A stretch of DNA of 64,000 nucleotides from Streptococcus suis 10581 (GCA_000440235.1 ALKQ01000001.1:1-64000), one strand, 5' to 3'; counted from the first letter of the stretch, positions 1-9,346 are shown. The notes: generated by a model not told the origin, from the letters alone. Program-made: numbers and translations.

Positions 1-43
1 GATGTTGTGCAGTTTTCTCAAAGTAACTTCTGGAAGGACGGGA

Positions 44-162
44 ACTAGAACTTACTTTGAGAATTTACCACCAACTTGTCCCATAGTAAGTTCTACCTTA
101 TTTCTTTGTCTCAGTCTAATTTCCAGTTTTTAAGACAGACTAGAACTTACTTTGGGAATTTA
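44..162. repeat. Pair of 24-base direct repeats with an inverted half copy
   Basis: A 24-base unit starting ACTAGAACTTACTTTG and ending GAATTTA occurs at 44-67 and again at 139-162, differing at one base. Between them, at 84-95, lies an inverted copy of its core (AGTAAGTTCT). The three pieces could pair as alternative hairpins. The unit lies upstream of the rpsB promoter, so it may belong to the 3' end of a transcript from the left. Its function is unknown. Confidence 0.6.
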
Positions 163-199
163 GCCTTGGCATAATATAGAGATTTGTGTACTGAAATGC

Positions 200-228
200 T
201 TGATTTTCACCTAAAACTTTGGTATACT
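200..228 (+). promoter_or_regulatory. rpsB promoter
   Basis: TTGATT at 200-205 and TATACT at 223-228 are separated by 17 bases. A TG two bases before the -10 makes it an extended -10 element. It lies 118 bases upstream of the rpsB start, leaving room for a structured leader. Confidence 0.75.
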
Positions 229-235
229 TATTAAG

Positions 236-345
236 TTGTCTAAACAACAAATACTCATCTCGGACCAATTGTGGTCTTGTTGCCGAAAGGTTGGGCTGCA
301 AGTCGAAGTTCGGGAGAGGAGAAAAAACAAAAAGGAGAAATACTC
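236..345 (+). promoter_or_regulatory. Candidate S2 leader RNA
   Basis: The transcribed leader of rpsB holds a short hairpin (GACCA/TGGTC near 263-276) followed by a G-rich stretch that can fold around a GAAA loop near 280-310. Ribosomal protein leaders often bind the encoded protein for feedback control. A match to the known Firmicute S2 leader is an inference made without a covariance search. A purine-rich Shine-Dalgarno, AAAGGAG, precedes the ATG. Confidence 0.4.
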
Positions 346-1122
346 ATGGCAGTAATTTCAATGAAACAACTTCTTGAGGCTGGTGTACACTTCGGTCACC
401 AAACTCGTCGCTGGAATCCTAAGATGGCTAAGTACATCTTCACAGAGCGTAACGGTATCCACGTTATCGACTTGCAACAAACTGTAAAATTGGCTGACCA
501 AGCATACGAATTCATCCGTGACGCTGCAGCAAACGACGCAGTTATCTTGTTCGTAGGTACTAAAAAACAAGCTGCTGAAGCTGTTAAAGACGAAGCTATC
601 CGTGCTGGTCAATACTTCATCAACCACCGTTGGTTGGGTGGAACTCTTACAAACTGGGGTACAATCCAAAAACGTATCGCTCGTTTGAAAGAAATCAACC
701 GTATGGATGAAGATGGAACTTTCGAAGTGCTTCCTAAGAAAGAAGTAGCATTGTTGAACAAACAACGTGCTCGTCTTGAAAAATTCTTGGGCGGTATCGC
801 TGACATGCCACGCATTCCAGACGTAATGTTCGTCGTTGACCCACACAAAGAGCAAATCGCTGTTAAAGAAGCTAAGAAATTGGGTATCCCAGTTGTAGCG
901 ATGGTTGACACAAACACTGATCCAGATGATATCGATGTTATCATTCCAGCTAACGATGACGCTATCCGCGCTGTTAAATTGATCACAGCTAAAATGGCTG
1001 ACGCTATCATCGAAGGTAACCAAGGTGAAGACAGCGTAGCAGCAGTTGAAGTTGAATTGGCAGCTGAGCCAGCATCTACAGAATCAATCGAAGAATTGGT
1101 TGAAGTTGTAGAAGGAAAATAA
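346..1122 (+). CDS. rpsB: 30S ribosomal protein S2
   Basis: Structural protein of the small ribosomal subunit, bound late in assembly near the head-body junction, where it helps recruit S1-type proteins. The 258-residue product opens with the typical S2 N-terminus ([19 protein letters not shown]) and contains RRWNPKM and HVIDLQQT. The acidic tail beyond about residue 230 is usual in streptococci. I start at 346, not at an earlier in-frame codon at 271, because AAAGGAG lies just upstream and the S2 N-terminus begins here. The gene is followed by tsf, the conserved bacterial order, with a hairpin between the two. Strong codon bias fits high expression. Confidence 0.98.
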   Translation: MAVISMKQLLEAGVHFGHQTRRWNPKMAKYIFTERNGIHVIDLQQTVKLADQAYEFIRDAAANDAVILFVGTKKQAAEAVKDEAIRAGQYFINHRWLGGTLTNWGTIQKRIARLKEINRMDEDGTFEVLPKKEVALLNKQRARLEKFLGGIADMPRIPDVMFVVDPHKEQIAVKEAKKLGIPVVAMVDTNTDPDDIDVIIPANDDAIRAVKLITAKMADAIIEGNQGEDSVAAVEVELAAEPASTESIEELVEVVEGK

Positions 1123-1190
1123 GTAACGAAGGCGAATTAAAATCTATAGGTTTTAGCTCGTGTACAATTCCAAACAACAAAAACAATCCT

Positions 1191-1225
1191 AGAGGGGCAG
1201 GGCTGAGCCCGCTCCTCTATTTTAT
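1191..1225 (+). terminator. Hairpin between rpsB and tsf
   Basis: AGAGGGGC pairs with GCTCCTCT, and an inner GGGC/GCCC stem caps it (1191-1218). An AT-rich run (ATTTTATAA) follows. It may be a partial terminator that lowers tsf expression relative to rpsB, or a processing site. The 3' run is not a clean T tract. Confidence 0.6.
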
Positions 1226-1248
1226 AAATACAAACAAGGAGAATAGAC

Positions 1249-2289
1249 ATGGCAGAAATTACAGCAGCTCTCGTTAAAGAATTGCGTGAAAAATCAGGTG
1301 CTGGCGTTATGGACGCGAAGAAAGCATTGGTTGAAACTGAAGGTGATATCGAAAAAGCGATTGAATTGCTTCGCGAAAAAGGTATGGCTAAGGCAGCTAA
1401 GAAAGCTGACCGTGTAGCAGCTGAAGGTTTGACAGGTGTTTACGTTGATGGTAACGTAGCAGCAGTTGTTGAAGTTAACGCTGAAACTGACTTCGTTGCG
1501 AAAAACGCTCAATTCGTTGAATTGGTAAATGCAACTGCTAAAGTAATTGCAGAAGGCAAACCAGCTGACAACGAAGCAGCTCTTAAATTGACAATGCCTT
1601 CAGGTGAGACCCTTGAAGAAGCATACGTAAACGCAACTGCAACAATCGGTGAGAAAATCTCATTCCGTCGCTTTGCTTTGGTTGAAAAAACAGATGCTCA
1701 AGCATTTGGTGCTTACCAACATAACGGCGGCCGTATCGGTGTTATCTCAGTTGTTGAAGGTGGCGACGAAACTCTTGCAAAACAAATCTCAATGCACATC
1801 GCTGCGATGAAACCAACTGTTCTTTCTTACACTGAATTGGATGAACAATTCGTTAAAGATGAGTTGGCACAAATCAACCACAAAATCGAACAAGACAACG
1901 AAAGCCGTGCAATGGTTGACAAACCAGCATTGCCATTGTTGAAATACGGTTCAAAAGCTCAATTGACTGACGAAGTGATTGCAGCAGCTGAAGAAACTAT
2001 CAAAGCAGAATTGGCAGCAGAAGGCAAACCAGAAAAAATCTGGGACAAAATCATCCCAGGTAAAATGGACCGCTTCATGCTTGACAACACTCAAGTTGAC
2101 CAAGCTTACACTCTCCTTGCACAAGTGTACATCATGGACGACAGCAAGACAGTTGAAGCTTACTTGAACTCAGTGAACGCTTCAGTTGTAGAATTTGCTC
2201 GTTTTGAAGTAGGTGAAGGTATCGAGAAAGCTTCAAACGACTTTGAAGCAGAAGTTGCAGCGACGATGGCTGCAGCTCTTGGTAAATAA
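1249..2289 (+). CDS. tsf: Elongation factor Ts
   Basis: Guanine nucleotide exchange factor that recycles EF-Tu-GDP to EF-Tu-GTP in the cytoplasm. The 346-residue protein has the N-terminal UBA-like module ([16 protein letters not shown], then MDAKKAL) and the diagnostic TDFVAKN motif at 80-86 that contacts EF-Tu, followed by the paired core subdomains. At 346 residues it is in the longer streptococcal class, well above the roughly 280 residues of many homologues. It is preceded by AAGGAG and sits 126 bases after rpsB. Two terminators lie downstream, the second belonging to the opposite-strand operon. Confidence 0.98.
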   Translation: MAEITAALVKELREKSGAGVMDAKKALVETEGDIEKAIELLREKGMAKAAKKADRVAAEGLTGVYVDGNVAAVVEVNAETDFVAKNAQFVELVNATAKVIAEGKPADNEAALKLTMPSGETLEEAYVNATATIGEKISFRRFALVEKTDAQAFGAYQHNGGRIGVISVVEGGDETLAKQISMHIAAMKPTVLSYTELDEQFVKDELAQINHKIEQDNESRAMVDKPALPLLKYGSKAQLTDEVIAAAEETIKAELAAEGKPEKIWDKIIPGKMDRFMLDNTQVDQAYTLLAQVYIMDDSKTVEAYLNSVNASVVEFARFEVGEGIEKASNDFEAEVAATMAAALGK

Positions 2290-2293
2290 TTGC

Positions 2294-2394
2294 TAGTCTT
2301 CATTTTATCTTTTATTACTTCGTTAACTCGCCTTGCCGTACTTCAGTACAGCCTACAGCTCGTTGCCTCGTACTAAAAGCAAACTGAAAGACTA
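2294..2394. repeat. Palindromic repeat element, copy A
   Basis: About 100 bases whose ends are inverted repeats (AGTCTTCA with TTTATCTTTTATTAC on the left, ACTAAAAGCAAACTGAAAGACT on the right in two parts). The inside carries AACTCGCCTTGCC (2325-2337), shared with copies at 31562 and 33829. A small inner hairpin GTACT/AGTAC sits at 2338-2350. No coding potential is visible. It resembles a non-autonomous miniature element or a dispersed RNA hairpin. Confidence 0.7.
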
Positions 2395-2405
2395 CTCGAC
2401 AATTC

Positions 2406-2433
2406 AAGAACTTCCGAAAGGGAGTTCTTTTTT
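2406..2433 (+). terminator. tsf terminator
   Basis: AGAACTTCC pairs with GGGAGTTCT around a GAAA loop, followed by a run of six T. It is a canonical intrinsic terminator 116 bases past tsf, beyond the repeat element. Confidence 0.85.
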
Positions 2434-2517
2434 GGCAAAATCGGTCTTAGGTCTGATGCCTGAACAGGTTGAGTGAGTTATACTATTATCAATCCTAAAT
2501 ATTTTTCATAATCTCCT

Positions 2518-2550
2518 TAAAAAGCACCGGCCTTGTGGTCGGTGCTTTTT
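2518..2550 (-). terminator. Terminator of the 2552-3591 reverse operon
   Basis: AAAAAGCACCGGCC and GGTCGGTGCTTTTT form a stem around TTGT. It lies immediately past the stop of the reverse gene and has T runs on both strands, so it may work in both directions. Confidence 0.85.
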
Positions 2551-2551
2551 G

Positions 2552-3253
2552 TTAGATTTCTAAAATATAAGTGTCCCAGCTAGGCTTGTTTGGTTGTTGG
2601 AATTGGTCAGCCAAATACATGGCGATAGGATCGCAGTCATCAGCCTCAAAGCTAATTTGCTCATACTGTTCAAATAGTTGGCAAATAACTGCTTGGATGA
2701 AGGAACCAAAGCTTTGTTCATCTTTTCCACAAACGTAGGCAATTTCATCGGTATCTATGAAGGCACAATTTTCTGAGTCTGTATAAACCAGGTCAGGTAA
2801 GTCCTTCTCGAATTCTTCTTGACTGGCAGTCCATGGATTGATGTCTTGGTGGACTGTTTGATAGTGGTCAAAAATTTGCTGACAGGCTATTTGATAAGGT
2901 GCGGTGCCTTTGCGGACTATGCTTAAGTTGGAAGTGCCTGTTTGACTGAGATAGTCTTGCTTGCTCACTTCGAACTCATAACATTTCCGCTTGCAGATAA
3001 AGCCAGCTGCGGTAAGGAAATGGATTCTTTCCTGCTCTGCAGAGGAGAGCATAACTTGAAGAGGTTTTCCGCCTAAGGAAGTCTGTAGGGACTGGAAGAG
3101 CTGCTTTGCTATGGTGCAATCGAAATCAACCAAATCTAGTCGCAGATAGGTATTGACTTTGTGGTAGGGGTTGCTGTAGGTATGGATGTTGCCGATTGGT
3201 CTTCCGTGATGAGAGATGTGGAAGGTGTTGGCTTGGTAGGAAATGTCTAGCAT
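2552..3253 (-). CDS. Uncharacterised protein, possibly GNAT-like
   Basis: I do not recognise this 233-residue protein with certainty. It is soluble, with no signal peptide or membrane segment. A stretch near residues 75-90 (RIHFLTAAGFICKRKCYEFEV) resembles the end of a GNAT acetyltransferase fold, where an AxGF turn precedes the last strands. An acidic, aromatic-rich C-terminal half follows. No acetyl-CoA pyrophosphate loop of the classical QxxGxG type is evident, so any enzymatic role is unproven. Its start codon overlaps the stop of the upstream thioredoxin-like gene (TAATG), indicating translational coupling and one operon. Confidence 0.7.
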   Translation of the reverse strand: MLDISYQANTFHISHHGRPIGNIHTYSNPYHKVNTYLRLDLVDFDCTIAKQLFQSLQTSLGGKPLQVMLSSAEQERIHFLTAAGFICKRKCYEFEVSKQDYLSQTGTSNLSIVRKGTAPYQIACQQIFDHYQTVHQDINPWTASQEEFEKDLPDLVYTDSENCAFIDTDEIAYVCGKDEQSFGSFIQAVICQLFEQYEQISFEADDCDPIAMYLADQFQQPNKPSWDTYILEI

Positions 3254-3591
3254 TAGTCTTGAATAAAAGCCGCAATCTCATCTTCCGTCATGCTGGAATC
3301 GCAGCGGACTTGGACGCCAGTAGGTTTAGCGACGAGGAGACCAGGGACGGTAGGAACTTGGTAGTGGTCACGGAGGGCCTGGAGTTCTGGACTGATTTGG
3401 CTGGAGTCAAGGAAGTGGATGGTCACTTGCTTGTCTTGGTAGACTTTGTGGAGTTTTGGTGCAAAGCGGTTGCAGTAAGGACAGGTTGCTCGTCCGATGA
3501 AGAGAACAGCCCCCTCTTTGGCGGCTAGAAGGTTCTGTGCCTGCTCCACAGTCACACTTGTAAAGTCTTGAATGTAATCTTGAAAGTTCAT
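3253..3591 (-). CDS. Thioredoxin-fold protein with a CPYC motif
   Basis: A 112-residue thioredoxin-fold protein. The redox motif ATCPYCNRF lies near residues 35-43, and a cis-proline loop (QVPTVPGLLV) follows near 78-87, the two hallmarks of a working dithiol oxidoreductase. CPYC is more typical of glutaredoxin-type proteins than the CGPC of thioredoxin. Similar small streptococcal proteins are annotated as thioredoxin-like or bacteriocin transport accessory proteins. No signal peptide is seen, so it should act in the cytoplasm. The Shine-Dalgarno is poor. It is the first gene of a two-gene operon whose partner is uncharacterised. The target protein cannot be read from sequence. Confidence 0.8.
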   Translation of the reverse strand: MNFQDYIQDFTSVTVEQAQNLLAAKEGAVLFIGRATCPYCNRFAPKLHKVYQDKQVTIHFLDSSQISPELQALRDHYQVPTVPGLLVAKPTGVQVRCDSSMTEDEIAAFIQD

Positions 3592-3823
3592 GGTATAAGA
3601 TATAAAGGGCCTTAAGTGGACACAGAAAAAATAGGAAACAGAACGACGACTAGTTCTCGTTTATCTTTTTGGCCTAGTCCGTAGCCCGTATTCAGTTCAA
3701 CTAAATACGGAAGCCCTAGTCCTTTCTGTTTTTTTCTTTTATTATAGGATAAAGCGTAGCAGATTTCAAAATTCTGCTACGCTAGCTGATAGGCTTTTGC
3801 TTTCAAAATTCGTCATTTTAAGG
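3592..3823. other. Intergenic region with inverted repeats
   Basis: The 270-base gap between divergent genes holds a palindromic block. AAACAGAACGACGACTAG (3637-3654) is partly inverted as CTAGTCCTTTCTGTTTTT (3716-3733), and an inner hairpin pairs CCGTATT (3686-3692) with AATACGG (3704-3710). It resembles a short dispersed element but differs from copies A, C and D. No gene is visible. Confidence 0.45.
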
Positions 3824-3846
3824 TATAATGGTCAAAGATAGTCAAA
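3801..3846 (+). promoter_or_regulatory. ctsR promoter with CtsR operator
   Basis: TTTCAA at 3801-3806 and TATAAT at 3824-3829 are 17 bases apart. Directly after the -10, at 3830-3846, is GGTCAAAGATAGTCAAA, a near-perfect match to the CtsR heptad repeat (A/GGTCAAA-NAN-A/GGTCAAA). The operator covers the transcription start, as expected for autorepression of the ctsR-clpC operon and release on heat or protein stress. Confidence 0.9.
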
Positions 3847-3861
3847 GAAAGAGGCGATACT

Positions 3862-4320
3862 ATGGCGATGAAGAATACATCGGATTATATAGAAGAGCAT
3901 ATCAAAGCCATCTTGGACCAAGTCAGTGTAGCTGAGTTGCGTCGAAGTGAATTGGCCAGTCGGTTTGAAGTGGTGCCAAGTCAGATTAACTACGTCATTA
4001 AAACCCGTTTTACAGCTAGCCGTGGCTATATTGTTGAGAGTAAGCGTGGTGGTGGTGGTTATATCCGAATTGGGCGGATTACCTTTTCGGATAAGCACGA
4101 ACTGGTCCATGATTTGTTAAACAATATGGGCGAGCAGTTGTCTGCGACGGTTTATGCGGATATTTTACAGCTCCTTTTTGATGAAGGATTGATGACAGAA
4201 CGAGAAGGCAATCTCTTTTTGTCCACAGGATCTGATGAAATATTAGGAAAAGATGCAAGTACTATTCGAGCACGCATGATGCGTCAAATACTACGACGTT
4301 TAGATAGGAAAGAGGAATAA
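3862..4320 (+). CDS. ctsR: Transcriptional repressor CtsR
   Basis: Repressor of class III heat-shock genes (clp genes, often groE and dnaK in streptococci), inactivated at high temperature and through McsB/ClpC-type control. The 152-residue protein has an N-terminal winged helix-turn-helix (about residues 20-65, including LRRSELASRFEVVPSQINYVI in part) with the glycine-rich wing RGGGGYIRI, which in CtsR acts as the heat sensor. A C-terminal helical dimer domain follows. The operator is in its own promoter. As in other streptococci, no mcsA/mcsB genes lie between ctsR and clpC; the next start is three bases after the stop. Confidence 0.97.
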   Translation: MAMKNTSDYIEEHIKAILDQVSVAELRRSELASRFEVVPSQINYVIKTRFTASRGYIVESKRGGGGYIRIGRITFSDKHELVHDLLNNMGEQLSATVYADILQLLFDEGLMTEREGNLFLSTGSDEILGKDASTIRARMMRQILRRLDRKEE

Positions 4321-4323
4321 TTC

Positions 4324-6777
4324 ATGAAAATTTCAACTGGTTTACAGCGGGTTTTTGAAGATGCCCAGTTAGTGGCCCAACGCTATGCCTGTGATTACTT
4401 GGAAACCTGGCATGTTCTCTTGTCTTTCGTTATCAACCATGATACAGTCGCTGGCGCTGTCTTGGCAGAATATCCTATTTCAATTTCTGACTATGAACAT
4501 GCAACTTTTGTTGTGACCTACAAGGTCTATCGTGAAGAGTTGGATAGTTTTCGTATTTTACCATCTTCTAAACGTTTGGATGAAACAGCTAGTTTTGCCA
4601 AGAAAATTGCAGAAGTCGTCAAGGCTAGGGAGCTGGGAACGGAACATTTGTTTATGGCTATGTTGTTGGACAAGCGGTCAACAGCTAGTCAGATTTTGGA
4701 CAAGGTAGGTTTTTGTTTTGAAGACTCAGATGATAAGTTTCGTTTCTTGGATTTGCGTAAAAACTTGGAGGCACGTGCGGGATTTACCAAAGAGGACCTT
4801 AAAGCTATCCGCAGTGTGATGAAGGGTGGCAAAGCCAAACCTACTAATATGGGACAGATGATGGGAATGCCCCCAGCACCTCAAAGTGGTGGATTAGAAG
4901 ACTACACTCGTGATTTGACAGCTTTGGCGCGTGAAGGGAAGATTGAACCTGTCATCGGTCGAGACGCTGAGATTGCACGGATGATCCAAATTCTATCACG
5001 TAAAACTAAGAATAACCCAGTTCTAGTTGGTGATGCTGGTGTCGGAAAAACTGCGCTTGCTTTGGGTCTTGCTCAACGTGTTGCTGCAGGTGATGTCCCT
5101 GTCAGCTTGGCTAAGATGCGGGTTTTGGAACTTGACTTGATGAACGTTATCGCTGGAACTCGTTTCCGTGGTGATTTCGAAGAGCGGATGAATAATATCA
5201 TCAACGACATTGAGGAAGATGGTCAGGTCATCCTTTTCATCGATGAGTTGCATACCATTATGGGTTCTGGCTCGGGGATTGATTCGACCTTGGATGCAGC
5301 CAATATCCTCAAACCAGCTCTTGCTCGTGGCACCCTCCGTACGGTCGGAGCGACGACTCAGACAGAGTACCAAAAGCATATTGAGAAAGACGCAGCCCTG
5401 GTTCGTCGTTTTGCCAAAGTGACCATTGAAGAGCCGACAGTTGAGGACAGTATTGCCATTTTGACAGGGCTTAAAGGTACTTTTGAGAAATACCACAGGG
5501 TCCGTATTGGACAAGCAGCTGTAGAGACTGCTGTGACCTACGCTAAGCGGTATTTGACCAGTAAAAACCTGCCAGATTCAGCCATTGATCTGCTGGATGA
5601 AGCCAGTGCAACGGTACAAAATCGAGTGAAAGGGCAGGCTGAGGAAACAGGACTGACGAGCATAGACAAGGCCTTGATGGATAAAAAATATAAGACTGTC
5701 AGCAAGCTGTTGATTAAAACGAAAGAAGATGCCGAGGCTAGTCAAAACTATGACCTTGAAGTAACAGAAGAAGATGTTTTAGAAACACTTAGTCGCTTGT
5801 CAGGTATCCCAGTAGCCAAGCTTAGCCAATCAGATACTAAGAAGTATCTGAATCTGGAAGCAGAATTGCACAAGCGTGTGATTGGGCAGGAAGAAGCTAT
5901 TTCTGCAGTTAGCAGAGCTATTCGTCGCAATCAGTCAGGTATTCGTACAGGTCGCAGACCGATTGGTTCATTCATGTTCTTGGGACCAACGGGTGTCGGT
6001 AAGACGGAGTTGGCTAAGGCACTGGCAGAGGTGCTCTTTGATGACGAATCAGCCCTTATCCGTTTTGATATGTCTGAGTATATGGAGAAATTTGCGGCCA
6101 GTCGTCTCAATGGAGCGCCTCCAGGCTATGTTGGCTATGAAGAAGGTGGCGAATTAACAGAAAAAGTTCGTAATAAACCTTATTCTGTTCTTCTTTTTGA
6201 TGAGGTTGAAAAGGCTCATCCAGATATTTTCAATGTTCTCTTGCAGGTCTTAGATGATGGTGTCCTGACGGACAGTAAGGGACGTAAGGTTGATTTCTCA
6301 AATACCATTATTATCATGACGTCAAACCTTGGAGCAACAGCCCTTCGTGATGATAAGACAGTTGGATTCGGTGCCCTTGATTTGTCTAAGAACCACAAGG
6401 AAGTGGAGAAACGCATTTTTGAGGAATTAAAAAAAGCCTATCGTCCAGAATTTATCAACCGTATTGACGAGAAAGTTGTCTTCCATAGCTTGACTGAGTC
6501 CCATATGCAGGATGTTGTTAAAGTCATGGTCAAACCATTGTTGGCTGTAACAAATGAGAAAGGGATTACCCTTAAACTTCAACCATCGGCCCTTAAGTTA
6601 TTGGCTAAACAAGGTTACGACCCAGAAATGGGGGCTCGTCCGCTACGTAGGCTCTTACAAACCAAATTGGAAGATCCGTTGGCAGAAATGTTGCTCCGTG
6701 GTGACTTGGCTACTGGTTCGACCTTGAAGGTTGGGGTCAAGGGTGAAGAGCTCAAGTTTGATGTGGTAAAGGGATAA
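4324..6777 (+). CDS. clpC: ATP-dependent Clp protease ATPase subunit ClpC
   Basis: Hsp100 unfoldase that feeds substrates to ClpP in the cytoplasm; in streptococci it affects stress survival and competence. The 817 residues contain the Clp N-terminal repeat domain (about 1-145), a proline/methionine-rich linker, AAA+ module D1 with Walker A GDAGVGKT at 236-243 and Walker B LFIDELHT, a middle domain around 425-490, and AAA+ module D2 with Walker A GPTGVGKT at 554-561, then the C-terminal D2-small domain. The length matches ClpC, not ClpE or ClpL. It is cotranscribed with ctsR from the CtsR-controlled promoter. Confidence 0.96.
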   Translation: MKISTGLQRVFEDAQLVAQRYACDYLETWHVLLSFVINHDTVAGAVLAEYPISISDYEHATFVVTYKVYREELDSFRILPSSKRLDETASFAKKIAEVVKARELGTEHLFMAMLLDKRSTASQILDKVGFCFEDSDDKFRFLDLRKNLEARAGFTKEDLKAIRSVMKGGKAKPTNMGQMMGMPPAPQSGGLEDYTRDLTALAREGKIEPVIGRDAEIARMIQILSRKTKNNPVLVGDAGVGKTALALGLAQRVAAGDVPVSLAKMRVLELDLMNVIAGTRFRGDFEERMNNIINDIEEDGQVILFIDELHTIMGSGSGIDSTLDAANILKPALARGTLRTVGATTQTEYQKHIEKDAALVRRFAKVTIEEPTVEDSIAILTGLKGTFEKYHRVRIGQAAVETAVTYAKRYLTSKNLPDSAIDLLDEASATVQNRVKGQAEETGLTSIDKALMDKKYKTVSKLLIKTKEDAEASQNYDLEVTEEDVLETLSRLSGIPVAKLSQSDTKKYLNLEAELHKRVIGQEEAISAVSRAIRRNQSGIRTGRRPIGSFMFLGPTGVGKTELAKALAEVLFDDESALIRFDMSEYMEKFAASRLNGAPPGYVGYEEGGELTEKVRNKPYSVLLFDEVEKAHPDIFNVLLQVLDDGVLTDSKGRKVDFSNTIIIMTSNLGATALRDDKTVGFGALDLSKNHKEVEKRIFEELKKAYRPEFINRIDEKVVFHSLTESHMQDVVKVMVKPLLAVTNEKGITLKLQPSALKLLAKQGYDPEMGARPLRRLLQTKLEDPLAEMLLRGDLATGSTLKVGVKGEELKFDVVKG

Positions 6778-6851
6778 GGAGTGCTTGTTGTTGCTATCCT
6801 TTCCAGATGCAGAATTATTCTTCCGTTTTGAAAAACGCATGAAATAGTTGG

Positions 6852-6875
6852 AGAGGTGAGCTTGCTCGCCTCTTT
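6852..6875 (+). terminator. clpC terminator
   Basis: AGAGGTGAGC pairs with GCTCGCCTCT, followed by a short TTT. It is a strong stem with a weak T run, lying 75 bases past clpC. Confidence 0.65.
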
Positions 6876-6895
6876 AGCAAGTAGAAAGGAAATCT

Positions 6896-7387
6896 ATGAA
6901 TCAAACCATAGCTGTTGTTTTCGGAACTTTTGCCCCCATGCACAAGGGACATTTGGATTTGATCGAGCGAGCAAAGTTGGCCTGTGGTCAGGTTTGTGTG
7001 GTGGTTTCAGGCTATGATAGGGATCGTGGGGATAGGATAGGTTTAGACCTGACCAAACGATTTCAATTTGCTCAAGAGCAGTTTAGGGAAGATGGGTTGG
7101 TGAGAGTTTGTGCGCTTGATGAAACCGACTTGCCAGCCTATCCAGCTGGTTGGGATCCTTGGCTAGAACGTTTGCTTGCTTTGTTGGACTTGTCTGAAAA
7201 TCAAGTGCCAGTCTTCTATGTGTCTGAGGAAGAATATGCTCAAGAACTGCATAGGCGAGGCTATCAAGCTCATTTTAGTCCTAGAAAATTTGGTATTTCA
7301 GCCACTCTCATTCGTGAACATCCTCAACAATACCAGGCTTACATTGCTCCTGCCTTTCTTGCCTTTTTTGGAAAGGAAAGCATGTAA
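6896..7387 (+). CDS. NMN adenylyltransferase domain protein, NadR-like
   Basis: A nucleotidyltransferase of the NadR N-terminal type that would join NMN and ATP to NAD. The 163-residue protein has the ATP-binding motif FAPMHKGH at 12-19, SGYDRDRGDR at 38-47, typical of NadR, and ISATLIR at 134-140, the second phosphate-binding motif. Full-length NadR continues into a ribosylnicotinamide kinase domain with a P-loop, giving about 350 residues. Here the protein stops right at the domain border (FFGKESM). It is either a natural single-domain form or a truncated NadR; the kinase half is not seen in any frame downstream. It follows clpC and ends in a bidirectional terminator. Confidence 0.8.
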   Translation: MNQTIAVVFGTFAPMHKGHLDLIERAKLACGQVCVVVSGYDRDRGDRIGLDLTKRFQFAQEQFREDGLVRVCALDETDLPAYPAGWDPWLERLLALLDLSENQVPVFYVSEEEYAQELHRRGYQAHFSPRKFGISATLIREHPQQYQAYIAPAFLAFFGKESM

Positions 7388-7397
7388 AACAGTATAG

Positions 7398-7443
7398 AAA
7401 AAACGCATAAAATCAGGTCATAACCTTGGTTTTATGCGTTTTT
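7398..7443. terminator. Bidirectional terminator
   Basis: AAAACGCATAAAA pairs with TTTTATGCGTTTT across a short loop, with A and T runs on either side. It separates the convergent NadR-like gene and dusB. Confidence 0.85.
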
Positions 7444-7482
7444 CTGTTTCATTGTTAGCGAGTTTTAACCTGCCAGTTTATC

Positions 7483-8487
7483 TTATTTAGCAATCCGTTC
7501 TTGATAGGCTTCTCGTGCTTGGTCAAAGAGTTCTTGGACCTGCTCGATAGTCTCTGCTCGGGCAACGGCTCCACGGATCTTGGCTGCACCAGCTGAGCCA
7601 CGGAGATAGTGGGGAGCAAGGCCACGGAATTCGCGGACGGCAACTGACTCGCCCTTGAGGTTGGTCAATCGGGTCAAGTGATCGAAGGCAACATTGAGTT
7701 TGTCATCGAAGGAGAGGTCAGGCAGGACTTCTCCTGTTTCAAGATAGTGGTTGATTTGGTTGAAGATATAAGGATTGCCCATAGCAGTCCGTCCGACCAT
7801 GACGGCATCAGCTCCGACTTCTTCGATTCGCTGGCGGGCATCTTCTACAGTGCGGATGTCTCCGTTTGCGATGAAAGGAATCTTGGTCAGGCTGCCAGCT
7901 ACCTTGGTCAAGGTCTCTAGGTCAACGGTTCCTGTGTACATCTGCTCGCGGGTCCGTCCGTGCATGGCCAGGGCAGACACACCGGCACTTTCTGCGGCCA
8001 GGGCGTTTTCGACCGCTAGGTCGGTATTGTTCCAACCCGTCCGCATTTTAACAGTCAAGGGAATATCGAGGACCGAGGTCACTTCCTTGATGATGTGGTA
8101 AATTTTGTCGGGGTCCTTGAGCCACTTGGCACCAGCTTCGTTTTTAACGACCTTGTTGACAGGGCAGCCCATGTTAATATCTACGATATTAGCTTTGGTG
8201 TTGGTTTGGATGAAGTCGGCAGCCCGTTTCAGTCCTTCGGCGTCGCCACCAAAAAGCTGGATAGACATAGGGTATTCGTTGTCGTCGATATGGAGCATGT
8301 GGAGGGTCTTCTCGTTGTTGTAGAGAAGGCCTTTTTCAGAAATCATTTCCATAACGACCAGACCTGCGCCCATTTCTTTGGCAATGGTGCGGAAGGCCGA
8401 GTTGGTCACGCCAGCCATTGGGGCCAGCACGCAGCGATTGGGGATTTCCACATCACCAATCATGAAAGGAGTGTTGAGATTAGCCAT
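7483..8487 (-). CDS. dusB: tRNA-dihydrouridine synthase, DusB type
   Basis: FMN enzyme that reduces specific uridines in the tRNA D-loop, using NAD(P)H. The 334 residues form a TIM barrel with the FMN-binding opening [14 protein letters not shown] (20-33), the catalytic cysteine C108 in NMGCPVNKV, and [16 protein letters not shown] near the C-terminal side of the barrel. A helical tRNA-binding domain follows. I start at 8487 (MANLNTPF) because GGAGG lies ahead of it; an ATG 30 bases earlier lacks the conserved start. The start overlaps the end of hslO by eight bases, so the two are translationally coupled, an arrangement common in streptococci. Confidence 0.94.
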   Translation of the reverse strand: MANLNTPFMIGDVEIPNRCVLAPMAGVTNSAFRTIAKEMGAGLVVMEMISEKGLLYNNEKTLHMLHIDDNEYPMSIQLFGGDAEGLKRAADFIQTNTKANIVDINMGCPVNKVVKNEAGAKWLKDPDKIYHIIKEVTSVLDIPLTVKMRTGWNNTDLAVENALAAESAGVSALAMHGRTREQMYTGTVDLETLTKVAGSLTKIPFIANGDIRTVEDARQRIEEVGADAVMVGRTAMGNPYIFNQINHYLETGEVLPDLSFDDKLNVAFDHLTRLTNLKGESVAVREFRGLAPHYLRGSAGAAKIRGAVARAETIEQVQELFDQAREAYQERIAK

Positions 8488-9346
8488 TGATGAGTTCCTC
8501 CAAATCGTTTTCGTCAAAGTGGTAATGGGTCTGGCAGAATTGACAGGTGATGTCCACGCCCTTGTCTTCTTCTTTCATCTCTTGCAGGTCCGCTTTTGGC
8601 AAGCTGGCCAGAGCATCGAGGAAGCGGTCTTTAGAGCAGTCGCAGACAAAACCGATTTCTTCTTCTGACAGGCGTTTGAAGTCGTCGTCGCCATAAATGG
8701 CGGATAGCAGAGCTTCTATGTGGTTTTCAGAAGCCAGCAAGCTTGAAATGGCAGGCATTTCTTGGATACGTTTCTCGAAACGGGTAATTTCAGCCTCGGT
8801 CGCGCCTGGTAAAACTTGTAGCAAGAAGCCGCCAGCTACCTTGACCTTATCTTCTTCGTCCAACAAGACGTTCAGTCCCACCGCAGAAGGCGTCTGCTGG
8901 CTGTCTGTTAGGAAGTAAGCAAAGTCTTCACCGATTTCACCAGAGATTAAGGGTGTCATGGAATTGTAAGGGTGACCTGTTCCGTAGTCTGTGATAACCA
9001 GGAATTGTCCGTTCCCTACAAGAGGCCCAACGATGACTTCGCCAGTCGCTGTTCGTTTGTAATCCAAGTCTGGATTTTGAATGTAGCCTTTGACCTGACC
9101 TTTTGTATTGGCAACGGAGATGATAGCCCCAACAGCACCGCTGGCCAAGATTTTCAGGGTGATCTTGGTGTCGCCTTTTTCATTGGCAGCCAAAATCTGA
9201 TTGGCGATGAGGGTGCGACCCAGAGCAACGGTGGACGACGCCATAGTATCGTGTTTTTCTTGGGCTGTTTTCACAGTTTCTGTGCTATCTAGCACAAAGG
9301 CACGGAAATGCCCGCTCTTTGATAGTGTTTTAATAATTTTATCCAT
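8480..9346 (-). CDS. hslO: Hsp33, redox-regulated chaperonin
   Basis: Holdase chaperone switched on by oxidation in the cytoplasm. The 288 residues end with the zinc-binding redox switch: C235 and C237 (CDC) and C268 and C271 (CQFC), which are bound to zinc when reduced and form disulfides on activation. The N-terminal chaperone domain contains [10 protein letters not shown] and [16 protein letters not shown]. The start has the usual MDKIIK opening. An extended -10 (TGCTATAAT, reverse strand, core at 9354-9359) lies just upstream. It is the first gene of the hslO-dusB operon. Confidence 0.96.
   Translation of the reverse strand: MDKIIKTLSKSGHFRAFVLDSTETVKTAQEKHDTMASSTVALGRTLIANQILAANEKGDTKITLKILASGAVGAIISVANTKGQVKGYIQNPDLDYKRTATGEVIVGPLVGNGQFLVITDYGTGHPYNSMTPLISGEIGEDFAYFLTDSQQTPSAVGLNVLLDEEDKVKVAGGFLLQVLPGATEAEITRFEKRIQEMPAISSLLASENHIEALLSAIYGDDDFKRLSEEEIGFVCDCSKDRFLDALASLPKADLQEMKEEDKGVDITCQFCQTHYHFDENDLEELING

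Noticed and set aside
358..1023. Long open frames opposite rpsB and many other highly expressed genes
   Set aside because: They lie antisense to conserved genes with strong codon bias, lack ribosome sites and have no recognisable domains, so they are frame shadows.
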